Below are positions 26,601-41,800 of a stretch of 64,000 bases of DNA, piece after piece. Location: NCBI RefSeq assembly GCF_036669915.1, contig NC_089325.1, positions 9,596,231 to 9,660,230 on the forward strand, given 5' to 3'. Position numbers and translations under genes: made by a program. This DNA is from Pocillopora verrucosa. Lineage: Eukaryota; Cnidaria; Anthozoa; Scleractinia; Pocilloporidae. Under the pieces are notes generated by a model that was not told the DNA's origin, ran no database searches, and worked only from the letters and a program-made list of their open reading frames with translations. Position 1 is the first letter of the stretch, and every line of letters begins with the position of its first letter.

Positions 26601-26840
26601 TGTGTTCAATACAATAACCTCTGATTTCACTAAATGAAGATTGTTCTCATCTTCCATTAAGTTTGTGAGAGCATTCCTTTGCTTTGTCACAGCAGTCGTT
26701 TTGGCAGTTTGATCGTTTTTCAGTCGCCTTAATTTCTCTTCTTGACCCTTTTCAGTTAATTTCCTTACACGAGTATCGGGACAGCTTTCGTTCGGAGGAA
26801 ACCCAGGCCCAGCGCCCTCAGCGACAGGTTCATCGTTCAT
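20691..26840 (-). CDS. BEL/Pao gag-pol polyprotein (2049 aa)
   Basis: Single intact frame from ATG at 26840 to a stop at 20691. Domains in order: a charged, coiled-coil-like N-terminus (about 25-230); a gag domain of the DUF1759 type (about 325-510, HKFKGDPIEYGTF); Cys/His knuckles (569-633); a DUF1758-type aspartic protease with active-site triplet context YDNGSGG (705-708); reverse transcriptase (about 990-1170) with catalytic MGDVES and FYVDD (1133-1137); RNase H (about 1310-1450, HLFSDAS, HTDST); an HHCC zinc-binding domain (about 1660-1715); an integrase core with Asp in GVDYFGP, Asp in RSDNGTNF and Glu in GGIWERQIR; and a DUF5641-type C-terminus (about 1960-2040). It acts in the element's own reverse transcription and integration. 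All catalytic residues I can check are present. Confidence 0.95.
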   Translation of the reverse strand: MNDEPVAEGAGPGFPPNESCPDTRVRKLTEKGQEEKLRRLKNDQTAKTTAVTKQRNALTNLMEDENNLHLVKSEVIVLNTLFKEYQEARDLYYCQLTSEQDQDRELDRYESKEKSFLEFRKQVMEWMNVAERRLTEELDLLSEVKSASSKSSRVSTRSKKSSASSTPSARAKEKLKLAELQAEKQMLERKQALRAADEALKLETEIAKAQARERVYADLENDGNLENKDGIVPCLQQSEPKFMASTPAAHLNPAAPEFHSNSLAGEISPPANNGTTDVPQGIIAAADDPYRLEPHERSFKEVMAMQRQQNEQMIATHRQLAAAMTLPQPEVHKFKGDPIEYGTFIMAFKARIESRTFRAADCLYYLEQHLEREPRELIGGCLHMDPSEGYKEARRLLEKEYGDPFKVSMAYVNKALGWSPVRPDDASGLKRLSLFLIKCKNAMMSVSHMNELNHPTNLQTIAKKLPSHLQSRWRDRAAKLKENGRIASFKDLADFVVSAAESANDPVFGVQALSSTQERRRDNSGRDGKKKPSSATKTSNSFATGITIPGIEAVNHANRNNAGGKEKLCPFCSKNHDLDDCAEFLKRTMDERKTFLYERQLCFACYESDHVSKGCVKRRTCKKCKKRHPTALHIDGFTMNRESVSNKPQATEVQSIAVSNRRIDVSKPVQDAPSCKESVVLHAILPVKVKQKGCNNSVVTYAFYDNGSGGCFATENIRRQLGIDGVKVMLQLTTMHGQSQVESIILDDLIVTSLDDENPIELPRSYTRDEIPAEHHQIPTPSLINQWSHLSEVAKKIPELEPRLEIGLLIGSNCPPALEPLEVVPCRSDGPFALRLRHGWTVCGPLHIRTDHDKDKIIANRITVREVETPKEIIAPTSLLRMLQMDFNDHTVSKAPDERGPSQEDRKFLTMVERETKVVDGHYQVPLPLRHSDIIMPNNKEQAIKRANWQKKKMLRDSKYRSDYVSFVNDVIAKGYAQRVPNELLIPNPGKVWYLPHHGVYHPKKPEKIRVVFDCSSKFQGVSLNDCLMQGPDMTNSLVGVLTRFREDPVAFMGDVESMFHQVTVPPEQYDYLRFLWWPDGNLEAELQEYRMVVHLFGAASSPSVANFALKRTARDNEDKYGTLVADTLRNNFYVDDCLRSVSSEGKAVELIEGLRQSCKKGGFRLTKFTSNSRAVLESIPEDERSKEVRSITLDCDNLPIERALGIQWCVQSDCFGFRIVINSKPFTRRGVMSTISSIFDPLGFIAPFTLLAKKLLQDLCRNEDLDWDDDIPEDCRSKWLRWCGELPLLEQFHIDRCHKPPGFGPVVSRQLHLFSDASQVGYGCVAYLRLMDNMGRIHCSFLMGKARLAPIKAVTVPRLELTAATVSVRVGQMLYEELEVKPESIIYHTDSTTVLRYIRNERRRFQIFVANRVQLIRDFTSPMQWKYVDTSSNPADDASRGLSAAGLLQQQRWSNGPHFLGKSEKDWPQQPFPVGEVPDDDPEVRKVASAGTMVMEATATSVNKLIEYHSSWYRLRLSVAAFLRIKAVLRKRKEIRGQGSLEIDSDRGQARSGVKSLQAETKVVGDCCAPLSVQEFEEAEMAILRFVQLQSFSREFDALRQVSDKGGGDERGRAKQKKMVLKKASSLTRLDPYIHEGLLRVGGRLSRADDLPEETKHPIILPRKSHVTNLIIKRLHERLAHAGRGHTLAKLREKYWVTGANAAVRHLIANCVTCRRNRAPVAEQKMADLPKDRVTPAPPFTYTGVDYFGPYMIKEGRKGLKRYGCLFTCLASRAVHIETANSLETDSFIQALRRFIARRGPIREIRSDNGTNFVGAKTELQQAVYEMNNEQIRSRLHLEGTDWIFNPPSASHMGGIWERQIRTTRKVLTVLLHEHGSRLDDESFRTLLCEVEAIINSRPLTFASSDPDDLNPLSPSNLLTMKTSVVLPPAGVFQRADVYMRRRWRRVQYLANLFWTRWKREYLPTLQPRSKWNSPKRNLAVGDVVLLKDDNCPRSVWPMGRVISAESDKKGLVRTVHLKTQTSQLRRPVDKVVLLLAKEEQSCLDNEQ

Positions 26841-26983
26841 GGTGGACTAGGCACTAATTAATCCTTCGGTAGTCGCTTCAAATTAGCGATGAGTGGCGAA
26901 CAGTTCGCCCAACATTGCAAATAAACGTAGGATAAGTTCCAATAAACCAGTATGCGATGAGGGTTAAACTTTTCGAAACGAAA

Positions 26984-27315
26984 TGTGCACGCATAAAACG
27001 GTACGACAACACAAACTTGAACACGCGTACTTGTAATTATGAAATGGACTTTACAATCTTGAACGAACGTTGTACGGTTTCGAAAACTAAAAGGAAACAA
27101 AGGAAATTTACAACTATAAATACGGAAAAAGGCTAGACAAACAAGAAACGAAACCAAAAAAAAACTTACGTTTGTGTCCTTATAATATAAACGATGACGT
27201 TAAACGGGCGTTGAAACGATTCTCCACTTCGATCGAGCACATGTATTTTTTAACTCGCAGCGCCTCTCGGGATCTAGCTAATGAGTGCGTGACATCACGC
27301 ATAACGGCAGTAACA
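26984..27315 (-). repeat. 5' LTR of the BEL/Pao element
   Basis: 332 bp direct repeat of 20174-20505. The 143 bp between the LTR and the polyprotein ATG should hold the primer binding site, but I could not match it to a tRNA. Confidence 0.92.
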
Positions 27316-27320
27316 GCATT

Positions 27321-29119
27321 CCTAAGTAAGAATTCAGCTGAAGGACAAATTTTGATGGCACACACTTCATTTAGTCAATACTGTCAAATTTATCTGCCAT
27401 CGGTTTGTTGATTTCCTATGAATGTGTATCTTTCATGTATACATTATGAATAATTAATAACATAATTTCTCATATGATAAGCACTTGTAAATTTTTCAAA
27501 TACTTTAAACTGCACACATGCTATGAGCTCAACATTTGTTGTTTGTAAAATATTTACTTCTGCTTATTTAGAATAACAAAGTACTCTTTAATTAACTTAG
27601 CTTAGACTTTGTTGAGTTTTTATGAACTCAAGACAGTTCAATGGAACTAACATTTGTTACGTTTATAGTTAAAAGTTAGAGCTCCTTGATGTGGAGTAGA
27701 TAACCATCAGGTATCCTCAGAGACCCAGGGTTCTAATCACATCTGTAGACCCCTGAAAAGCACAGTCTTAACAGATCAGTTCCAAACTGTCACAGTCATT
27801 CTGAATTTTGATTGGTGCTAGAAGTTCAATCTTGTTCTGGCAAATGAGAGTGAAGCAGGTCTCACAAGTCCTCTTGTGTGCTCTAACACAAAGTGATACA
27901 TGAAGTTCAGTTGCTTACCCTGGTTGGTTTGGACCTTTTTGTACAGTAGATTAGCACTTTGCATGATGATGTGAAGTCGACCATTTGCATGATGATGTCA
28001 AGTTCACCTATTCATTTCTCCACACAACTTGAATTTGGTAGACTCACTGGCATGAAATTACAATTTCAATAATAAGAAAACTTGAAAGCTTCTGGTAGTT
28101 TACATCATATGATACCATCATGAACTTGCCTGTACATTGAACTCTGCTGTGTTTAAGTTATGTCTCTGATTACTGTTCCTGAAATATATTATGGTGACAC
28201 TCTATCTCTATTGAACTTTCTGTTAAATAAAACCTCCAGGTCAAATTGTAAATCTTATAGGGTTAAAAATTATTAGCAACGTTAATGTAATGTTACTTCA
28301 GAGTACTTAACTCAACAAATGATTCATTAAAATATTGCTTGTGTTCTAATCTTGTATTGCACCTATCTTTTTTCTCTAGACTCTTCCATTTGCAAACTCG
28401 TATCTACCTACCTCAACTAAATTTTTCTGTGTTCTTTATTGAAAATACAGTCCTACAAAACCTAAATACAATAATTATAGTAAACATTTTGCTCTCAACC
28501 AACTGAAAGTTAAACTTTATGCCCGAATGGACAAAAGAAACCTACACTCAGCATTGTGTTACTTTACATGTAATATGTATTGTCCAAAATTAGTCATACA
28601 TTCAAACCAAATCAAGCTCCCAATGGCTTCCAGTGTAGATTACATCATTTCCCGAATGTCCCTGCCCTTCTGCAAAGTTTTTTCCTTGTGTACTGGTACA
28701 CAAAATGTCAAAAACATTCATATGAGATTCTTCCCTAGAGTTCATTTCACATCAATTGCCGTGGAAAAGACAATCAACCTACAAACTTCAGAAGTCAATT
28801 CCACTTTGTTACATAAACATAATGACTGAATCTATCAGACCACTATGGGAGATTATGCTGATGTTTTTTCAGTTCCTTAAATCCTCAGGTTACATGTGCA
28901 ACCTTTGTTGTCAAAATGAGACCTCCACAACAAAGTTTGGCCAATCATCTTCAGAATGAACATTTCAGGACTTTTGTATGCTAGTTATCTTGTTTTATTG
29001 ATGAACAGGATCAATATTGAAAACTATCTGATGGCAATCAGATATTAGCTCTTCTAATAGAAATCCAATGAGACACCAGATACTAAAAAGCAGCTCAATT
29101 TCGTAAGCCACACATGTAC
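27321..29119. other. AT-rich interval without a recognised gene
   Basis: No domain-bearing frame and no repeat shared with other units was seen. It has no counterpart in the units around copies C and D. Confidence 0.4.
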
Positions 29120-31240
29120 GCATCGCGGACCTTTTTTTTTTAGTACTGATTCTAAATCATTGCGGGATTTATTGCACTTTTGGGTGGATTTGTCATAATT
29201 TACCCTGTTAATGACAAATTCACACTGATCAAATCGAAAATCGGGGTAAAGATGGCGATGGCAAGTTAGTAGGATGTATTCCACCTAAAGGACGAGTTTC
29301 ACAGAATTTACCTCGTTTTTCTAGAATTTGCTGATCAAATGAAAAATCTAGGTAAAGATGGCATATGGGAACTTAGCTTGTTAGCCACTTGCGGATGAAT
29401 TCGTAAAATTTATCCCGTTTTTCTAGAATTCATTGAAAAAATGGAAAATCGGGTTAAAGATTGGATATGGCAACTTGGGATCTATTTCATTTGGAGGATG
29501 AATTCTCAGATTTTACCCCGTTTTTTGTCAAATTCACTGAAAAAAAAATAGAACTTCGGGTATTATTTACTTGTAACATGAATGCTCAGAATTTACGTAC
29601 CCCGTTTTTCTCAAATTCGCTGATCAAATGGGAAATCGGGGTAAAGATGGTATATGGGAACTTAGCGTGTTAGCCATTTGCGGATGAATTTGCAGAATAA
29701 ATCCCGTTTGTCTCGAATTCATTGAAAAACATGAAATGGAAAATCGGGTTGAAGATTAGATATGGCAACCTGGGATCTAATCCATCTTGAGGATAATTTT
29801 TTGATTTTACCCCGTTTTTCTAGAATTTGTTGAAAAAAATGGAAAATCGGGGTAAAGATAGCGTATGGGAAGTTTGGGTATTATCCACTTGTAGCATGAA
29901 TGCTCAGAATTTACCTCGCTTTTCTAAAATTCACTGATCAAATGGAAAATCGGGGTAAAGCTGGCATATGGGAACTTCGGGTATTAGCCGCTTGCGGGCC
30001 GAATTCTCAAAAATCATCCCATTTTTCTAGAATTCAGTGAAAAAAAATTTGAATTTGGCACCTTAGGATCTGTTCCACTTGAAGGACGAATTCTCGAAAT
30101 TTACTCCGCTTTTCTCGAATTCACTGAGAACATAAACTTTTTTTTAAAATTTGTAATTTTTTCTATCTTTCGTTTTTAACTAAGACTAATTAGGACTTCT
30201 TCAAGGAATGATTACATTTCAAGAGGAAAAGTTTATTATAGAGCACGTTGGTGTGCCTAAGTTTTGAATTTCTATGGAAATTAATAATAACTGAAAGCGG
30301 GCGTTACAAAAAAATCCTAATTACAATTAAGTTATTGCGTATTGCTTTATTTTGGGGGGCTAACGATTAGCGCTAATCGTGGTATTCATCGCTGAAAAAA
30401 GAAATGGAAAAATCGAGATAAAGATGGCATATGGGAACTTAGGGTATTATCCACTTGCAGCGTAAATTCTCAGAATTTACCCCGTTTTTCTAGAATTTAT
30501 TAAAAAAAAATGGGAAATCGGGTAATGATTGGATATGGAAAGTCAATAGGATAAATTCCACGTGAAGGATGACTTTTCAGAATGTGCCCCGATTTTCTGT
30601 AATTCATTGAAAAAAATGGAAAATCGGGGTAAAGTAGATTAATTGTGGCAAGTCAATAGAATATATTCCACTTAGGGGTGAGTTACTAGAATTTACCCCG
30701 TTTTTCTATAATTCCTCGAAAATAATTGCAAAATCAGAGTAGAGATGGCATAAGGGAATTACTGGTATTATCCGCTTGTAGCATGAATTCTCAGAGTTTA
30801 CCCCGTTTTTCTAGAATTGATTCATTAAAAAAAGGAAAATCAGGAAAGATTTGACATGACAACGTAGGTTATATTCCACTTGCGGGATGAATTATAAGAA
30901 TTTACCCCTGTCCTCTAGAATTCACGTAGAAAAAAAAAAGGAAAATCGAAGCAAAGATGGCATTTGGGAACTTCGGGCATTACCACTTGTAGCATGAATT
31001 CTCAGAGTTTACCCTGTTTTTCTGGAATTAATTCATCAAAAAAAGGAAAGTTCGGGGTAAAGATCGTCCTCGGAGACCCAGGGGCTGTGAGACGATTTCA
31101 AGTCAGGGCGGAAGAGCTCTTCTGCCCTTATTTAAAATCGACTCACAGCCCCTGGGTCTCCGAGGATGAGATTGGATATACTTCACTAACGGTATAGATT
31201 CTTATAACTTACCCCGTTTTTCTGGAATTCTTTTGGCAAT
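29120..31240. repeat. Diverged satellite, period about 100-110 bp
   Basis: Roughly twenty copies, each with CCCGTTTTTCTAGAATTCA, a short A-run, AATCGGGGTAAAGATGG and a TATGGGAAC or TATGGCAAC block. Clear copies start near 29311, 29418, 29600, 29704, 29813, 29919, 30480, 30587, 30697, 30800 and 31010. The array is interrupted at about 30140-30390 by unrelated sequence and at 31067-31166 by a palindrome. It ends where the unit resumes at GGCAATGTTAGATAACT, 140 bp before VMA21 exon 3. Confidence 0.85.
31067..31166. mobile_element. 100 bp palindromic MITE inside the satellite
   Basis: Ends TCCTCGGAGACCCAGGGGCT and its reverse complement, folding around GAGCTC at about 31114. No coding capacity. 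Confidence 0.7.
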
Positions 31241-31368
31241 GTTAGATAACTCGCTAAACTTATAGTGGAATAGGTTACACTTGTTGTAACCATTACACTG
31301 CATGTTATATTAAATTAAGGTAGGAAGCTACTTTAGTGATATCACTCCTACTTTCCTGTATTTTTCAG

Positions 31369-31502
31369 ATTTGCTGGGTTATCCAAATGGTGCAATGGGT
31401 GCAGCAGGAGTAACTGTGATAGTTATTCATATTATTGTTGGTTTTTACATCTGGGTGGCTATACAAGAAGAAAAAGAACCAGCACCAATAAAACAAGATT
31501 AG
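31369..31502 (+). pseudogene. VMA21: VMA21-like terminal exon, copy 1 (upstream exons missing)
   Basis: VMA21 is the ER chaperone that assembles the V-ATPase membrane sector. This exon follows a TTTTTCAG acceptor and encodes DLLGYPNGAMGAAG, then the second transmembrane helix (VTVIVIHIIVGFYIWVA), and ends QEEKEPAPIKQD and stop, matching the C-terminal half of VMA21, which is about 100 residues long. No exon 1 or 2 lies between it and the satellite; the sequence jumps from a block homologous to 39800 straight to one homologous to 45580. It is probably a non-functional leftover. Its stop is only 85 bp from the stop of convergent CLPB copy C. Confidence 0.75.
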
Positions 31503-31587
31503 AAAAGATGAGAATGATGTGTTTGCCACTCAAGACTCAAAATCCTCAAGACCAAGTGTTTTCAAATTCATTTCCGTTCCTGGGTCG

Positions 31588-36662
<5,075 letters not shown>

Positions 36663-36741
36663 TTCGCTGTTCCACTACACTTGTATGAACTCTTTCCTTG
36701 GAGTAATACCCTTTCTCCGTAGTGCTTGTTTATAACTCCTC

Positions 36742-36769
36742 TGACGTAATGTGATACAATGGCCAATCA
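36742..36769 (-). promoter_or_regulatory. Candidate CLPB C proximal promoter
   Basis: TGACGTAA at 36742-36749 (CRE-like) and CCAATCA at 36763-36769, 80-107 bp upstream of the CLPB start. The same spacing occurs in copy D. The interval 36663-37537 holds otherwise only a minisatellite insertion. Confidence 0.4.
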
Positions 36770-36807
36770 TATCTTGCGATCGAGCGAGCGGTACGCGACC
36801 TGGGACT

Positions 36808-37048
36808 GGTTAAAAAATGACGACCCTAAAAGCCGGAACGGTGGAATGGCGGAATGGCGGAAAATGACCCCAAATCCTAAAATACGGAACGGTGGAAAAT
36901 GACCCCAAATCCTTAAGCACGGAACGGCGGAAAATGACCCCAAATCCTAAAGCACGGAACGGCGGAAAATGACCCCAAATCCTAAAACACGCTTTAGGAT
37001 TTGGGGTCATTTTCCGCCGTTCCGTGTTCGGGTCGCCCGGTTAAAAAA
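36808..37048. repeat. 35 bp minisatellite ending in an inverted copy
   Basis: About four tandem units of CGGAACGGCGGAAAATGACC plus CCAAATCCTAAAGCA are followed at about 36994-37027 by one unit in reverse complement, making a hairpin. The insert is bounded by GGTTAAAAAA at 36808-36817 and 37039-37048. Copy D has the uninterrupted site near 51688, so this is an insertion specific to copy C. Confidence 0.8.
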
Positions 37049-37537
37049 CTCTAGTACCGTAGTTGTCTTCTAATAGTAGCTTTCGCCGGAGGCAACGGAA
37101 AATTTAATCAATACTATTCCGGCTTTAGCAAACTTCAACTGATCTCAGAAAAACGTGCTGTTCGCACGATCATTGCGAACCAGATCATTGGCCTCTCACA
37201 TAACTTTCCTTGAAGTTCTCTCGTTCCTTAGTTAACGCTGTGTGATCGCATCTTTGTTATAACCTAAACGCGGAAGAACAACTTGCTACGTAAATAACAA
37301 GGCGACTTTCGACCAAAGGATGCGTTATGGTTACGTTTTATTTGCAGTCTTGCTTTATTTACATTCTTCATTGATCGACTTGCGACTCCATTGACGACAT
37401 TTTACCCACAAGCTGAGACAAAAGCATAAGGTGGCGTCCTAGCACAATTGTTTTATTTACTTTAACAGTTAAAAATTGCTTTCTCCTTGCACTGTTGAGA
37501 ATTCACGGAGGCATATCTCAAAACCAAACAAATAAGT

Positions 37538-38860
37538 ATGGGAATCTCGATTGAGCAATACCTGTCAAGTATTGGCTCTCATGACAATTTCGTGAAAACC
37601 GAGGATATCTTATCACGTTTTAATGATCATTTTTGGAGTTTAATGTTTGTGATGTTCTATTTAAATATATTTTACTTGCCAGTATTGAAACAAGTTGTTG
37701 GACAACACAAAATGTGGAATGATGTGATGTTTTGGTTTTCACAAATGATTTTCTACAATGCCAATTTTCCATTGCTTATAAGGCAGGCAAATGATGTAGA
37801 GAAAAATCCAGGCCCTACAATATTTGATGTCATCGAACCAACAAGAACAATATGTGCTGACTACAGTTAAGGAAATGAAGCTCTCTTTGGTGAAAATGCT
37901 GGTAAGTAATGTGTAGCAATGTCAATTACTGCTATTATTTACCATCACATAGAAGATATCAGTTTGTGGGCTTCTTCCACTTTGAATAATATTCTTACCA
38001 TTGGAAAAAATTTGTATACTTCTATAAGATGTTCTGTCCAGACAAATGATTATTTGCATTTAACTGATGTTCCATGCATTGTTTCAATTTACAATAAAGT
38101 ATACACATTAGAATATAGTGAGTCATTAACAGGAAGTTTGTTCATGACATCAAATAATGGGCCATACATGTCTCTTCAAAATTCTCTGACAGAAGTGGTT
38201 ACAAATTGTCAACTTAACTACAATTGTTGTTTGTTGATGATTGGAATTAATACTGGTGTAGTGGTTAAGAATTCAGAACAACGCTTTAAATTTTTGATGC
38301 TCATTCCAGGGATTTGCATGGGATGCCCCACTCATTTGGGAAATGTGCTATGCTTACTATTAAAGGAATTGAAAACCTTGTATCATATTTGAAAATTTCC
38401 TACTTACAAATAGGGGTTGTTACTTTTAAAATTAAAGGTGTCTTTGTCAGAGATAATGAACTTGATTTGCAAAATGTTCACAAGAGTCCAAAAATTGAAC
38501 ATTTGCCTTTCAGAAATAAAAGAAACCAAACACAACATATGAAAAGGAAGCAAAAGTTTTTAACTGAAATGCCAGAAGAAAAAGAAAATCGATTGATTGC
38601 TAGACATGAATATGAGAAACGAAGAAGGGTAAATGAAAGTGAGGAATCAAGGGAAAAAAGGCTGGCCAGCAGCGTCTGAATAGGGAAAAGAAACATGCAA
38701 ATGAATCTTCTGAATCAAGAAGAAAGAGGCTGGCAATCTAAGTATCAAAGACAAAAAATTGCAAATGAGTCAGCAGAATGTAGAGAGAAGAGACTGTTAA
38801 ACCAATGTCAATATCATAATGAAACTAAATGCATAATTGTGTTCACCTGGGCTTTCTGTT
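37538..38860 (+). pseudogene. 2A-bearing protease/STPR element, copy 2
   Basis: N-terminal frame 37538-37870 carries the 2A motif DVEKNPGP at 37793-37816. Two TAA codons follow in frame, the second directly before CVAMSITA where related proteins would have Gln next to the presumed catalytic Cys. The next frame (37919-38392) covers the protease-like domain (VPCIVSIYNKVYTLEYSESL); a one-base loss near 38295 shifts it before the conserved DAHSRDLHG block seen in copy 3. From about 38560 come basic repeats such as NESEESREKRLA, resembling STPR 23-residue repeats; a further lost base near 38665 shifts the frame. The element is dead as written. Confidence 0.7.
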
Positions 38861-41800
38861 GGAAATAAACTTTGTTTTTTGTGCTTGCATTTGCCTAAGT
38901 TTTTATGCAATTATTGGTTTATCCTGTAACTGTTTTTGTGTGGTTTACACAAAGTGTAAACCATGCTATGTCATGATCGCAGATACTTATTCCTCGCTGG
39001 ATTTGTCACAGTGAACAGAGCACTTGTCACATGGTTTACTATCATTGAAGATAGCTTCCAGTCTATGCTCAGCTAAGTTACCTAAGCTTCAAAGCTTCTG
39101 AAAGTGACCATTTTGCAATGGTGGCTGTAACATGCTGTTGAAGATCGTTTTTTTATCTAGTTTTTCATTCATCTTTGTTGCTTAGATTTCACATGACGCC
39201 TTTCCTACAGTTGGCTTGCCTTCTGAGTGCAGATTACAGCATGGAGTTGTACTCTCACAGGCCAACATTTCATGGTCTGGACCTTTAGTGCAGGTCGCAC
39301 CACATTGAAACTTAGGAGTCATTATTGACTCTCTGTGCAGTCACATTTCACATAAGTCATTTACCAGAATGTTTTTTATCCTGAATTTCTGTTTATACCA
39401 CATGCTCAGTAAGAAAATTACTTAACCAGTCTTTTTAGTACATGCTAATATAAAGTTTTGGTTAAACTGCAGAATACCCTGCCACCCATGGCATTACATG
39501 TCATTGAATATGAATAGAATAAACCATTTTTAGCCAGTAGTGAAAATAGGAATTTTTTGTTGCCATTAGAAAATCAAACGCTGCTGTTGTCTGGAAATTT
39601 AATTTGACAGCATCTTTAAATGAAATTTTACTTTCATGTTTACATAGCTAAATTAATCGAAGTCACAAACATCTAACACCTAACCTGAAACTGAAGTTTG
39701 TTGTTAACATGGTGCTAAGTATCTATTGTGATTGATTCCAAACTTTGGGGAGTTATCTATGAAACCTCTTGGCAATGTTAGATAACTTGCTAAACTTATT
39801 AGTGAAATCTTACATTGTCAAGAGAGGCATGAAAATGATAGTTTTTCACCATCACTTCCTTTGCTTGATCTGCCGGTTGCTTTTCTTGCTGATGGTGGGG
39901 CACAACCAGGCTGCGTCTCGTCGGGCATTGGGCACATACGTGGCCAAACCCTCTACACTTGTGACAACGAACTAGAATAAAAATATAAATGAGAAAATTA
40001 CAGACGAGCACAATGTTGTTGCAGTCCAAATAAGAGGGAAGGGAAGTTTTCCAGGTAAATGTCCTCTAACTTTAACCTATCTGAGTAGAGCCGGAAAAAA
40101 ACAAAGTCACAATTAAAAGTCCTGCCTCAAGTGAGCATCATCTAACCTCACCTCAGACTCAAATGATAAAACCTTTTGGGTCAAGGTTAGACAAAAAGGA
40201 ATCTTTTGGCACCAGAAACAACAGTTGTGTATAAATTTTATTTTTCATCTTCATGAGGTACCTTTACTAGAATTTTGATCGTTCCTACAATATTTTTTGA
40301 TGATGAAAAAATGATTTTGATGTTGCCATAGTTAACAAATTAAAACTGACATTCGTCTCCTTCGACAAAAATGTTTCCTCTAGATATTTGAGCGAGATAT
40401 ATATGATTAAACACAACACCTCATCTACACATTCACTTCAATCATATGCTGTGTGTAATCTTGTTAAGGTTCACTTGGAGAGATGCCCCAACCAACTTGT
40501 TAGACATGCCACTGAAAAGGGTACTTTTTACCGTCAGTCAATTTTTGCTTAATGCTTGGTTTTATACTTACCTCTTCTCTTATCTCATCCTCTGTTAATA
40601 TCATCCCGGCTCCTTTCTTTTGCCGTTTTTGCCAAATTACTTTAAAGCTATGTATTCCTTACCATCATTTTTCAGTGTTTTCTTTCCATTTACAGACTCA
40701 AGTGGCTGTAATGAAAAAACAAATTCAAACAATTTTACCTCACTTCTTAAAGCAAGAAATCACAAGACTAAACAACACGTGTAGAAACTTAGACATACTT
40801 AGGCTAAAACTCTGATTAAAAAATAAAAAACTACCCTACTGCAAAAAAAATTGTACCACTGTCTTTGATACCATCTTGTTACTCTCCTATTTTTTTCACT
40901 TTTCTTTGCTTTTAATTTGTAAACACATATCATGTTTCTTCTCAATGGGAAGAGTTTCCAAGAAAACCCAAATAACTGGAAAGAGTATTGGCAAGAAAGA
41001 TAACCAAATGAGCAGTGGTATCCAATTAGAGCTTGGAGCAATTAACCGACCTGAATGACTGCTACATCCCTTTCTTTTTTCCCAGGTCTATGTACACTAG
41101 ATTTTGAGCACAGAATGCAATACCTCACCAAACATCTGCTCAGGATGACTCACTTAAAAGTGTACATGATTATCATCTCTTGCTGAGATAGCACACTTCA
41201 CTTTAATGTTTTTATTACTACACATATGGGGGCTTTGGTAAGATTGTGGAAAGGAGGGACAACGTTTGAGCAGCTGGAGGGACCAAAATGACAGGTGGCA
41301 GCCATTTGTTCTCATTTGGATGACAAAGTCTGGGGAACCTTCCCCTGGAAATTTAAAAGTTTGGATGTCCAAAAGGGTCCATTTTAGACCACTATTTCCC
41401 AAGTTGGCTAAAAATTATAGCTGCTACGAGGGAGAGTATTGACACTGAATTAATGAATAGAGTAGCTTTCATGTAACTAACTATGTAAACATTATACATA
41501 GCAATGGTGTCTCTGTGATGATGTCTGTGTGGTTTTGTTTGATTTTTACCTTTTCCTTGCTCAAAAAATGAAATTGCACTGAGGATGACATTAGTTTTGG
41601 GCTACGGCCCTGTGATTTCTAACACAGTATCTTTAATGCAATTACTCAGATGGCGAAGGAGTTAATCAGTACTTCAATGATAAATGCAGAGCACGGCAAT
41701 CAATGAAATGATCAATGTCTAATCATGAACTAGCTCTTTGTCAGTGACAAGTTCACAAAATTAATATTGGTGAAGGTTACTTCATACAACAATTACTGTA

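Larger units (their letters stand above)
20174..27315 (-). mobile_element. Full-length BEL/Pao LTR retrotransposon
   Basis: The element is 7142 bp and transcribed leftward. Its 332 bp LTRs are direct repeats that look identical, begin TG and end CA on both strands, and are flanked by a 5 bp duplication, GCATT, at 20169-20173 and 27316-27320. One uninterrupted polyprotein frame fills the interior. There is no envelope-like frame. The site is the spacer between a CLPB B-type unit and the satellite region. Intact coding and matching LTRs indicate a recent insertion. Confidence 0.95.

Noticed and set aside
26770-26815. FGGNPGP read on the + strand, resembling a 2A motif
   Set aside because: It is antisense to the BEL/Pao polyprotein start, lacks the D-V-E residues and has no coding context.
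41154-41402. Minus-strand frame with FPGEGSPDFVIQ
   Set aside because: Looks like a dispersed short repeat; there is no start, domain or splice support, and the second copy is frameshifted.
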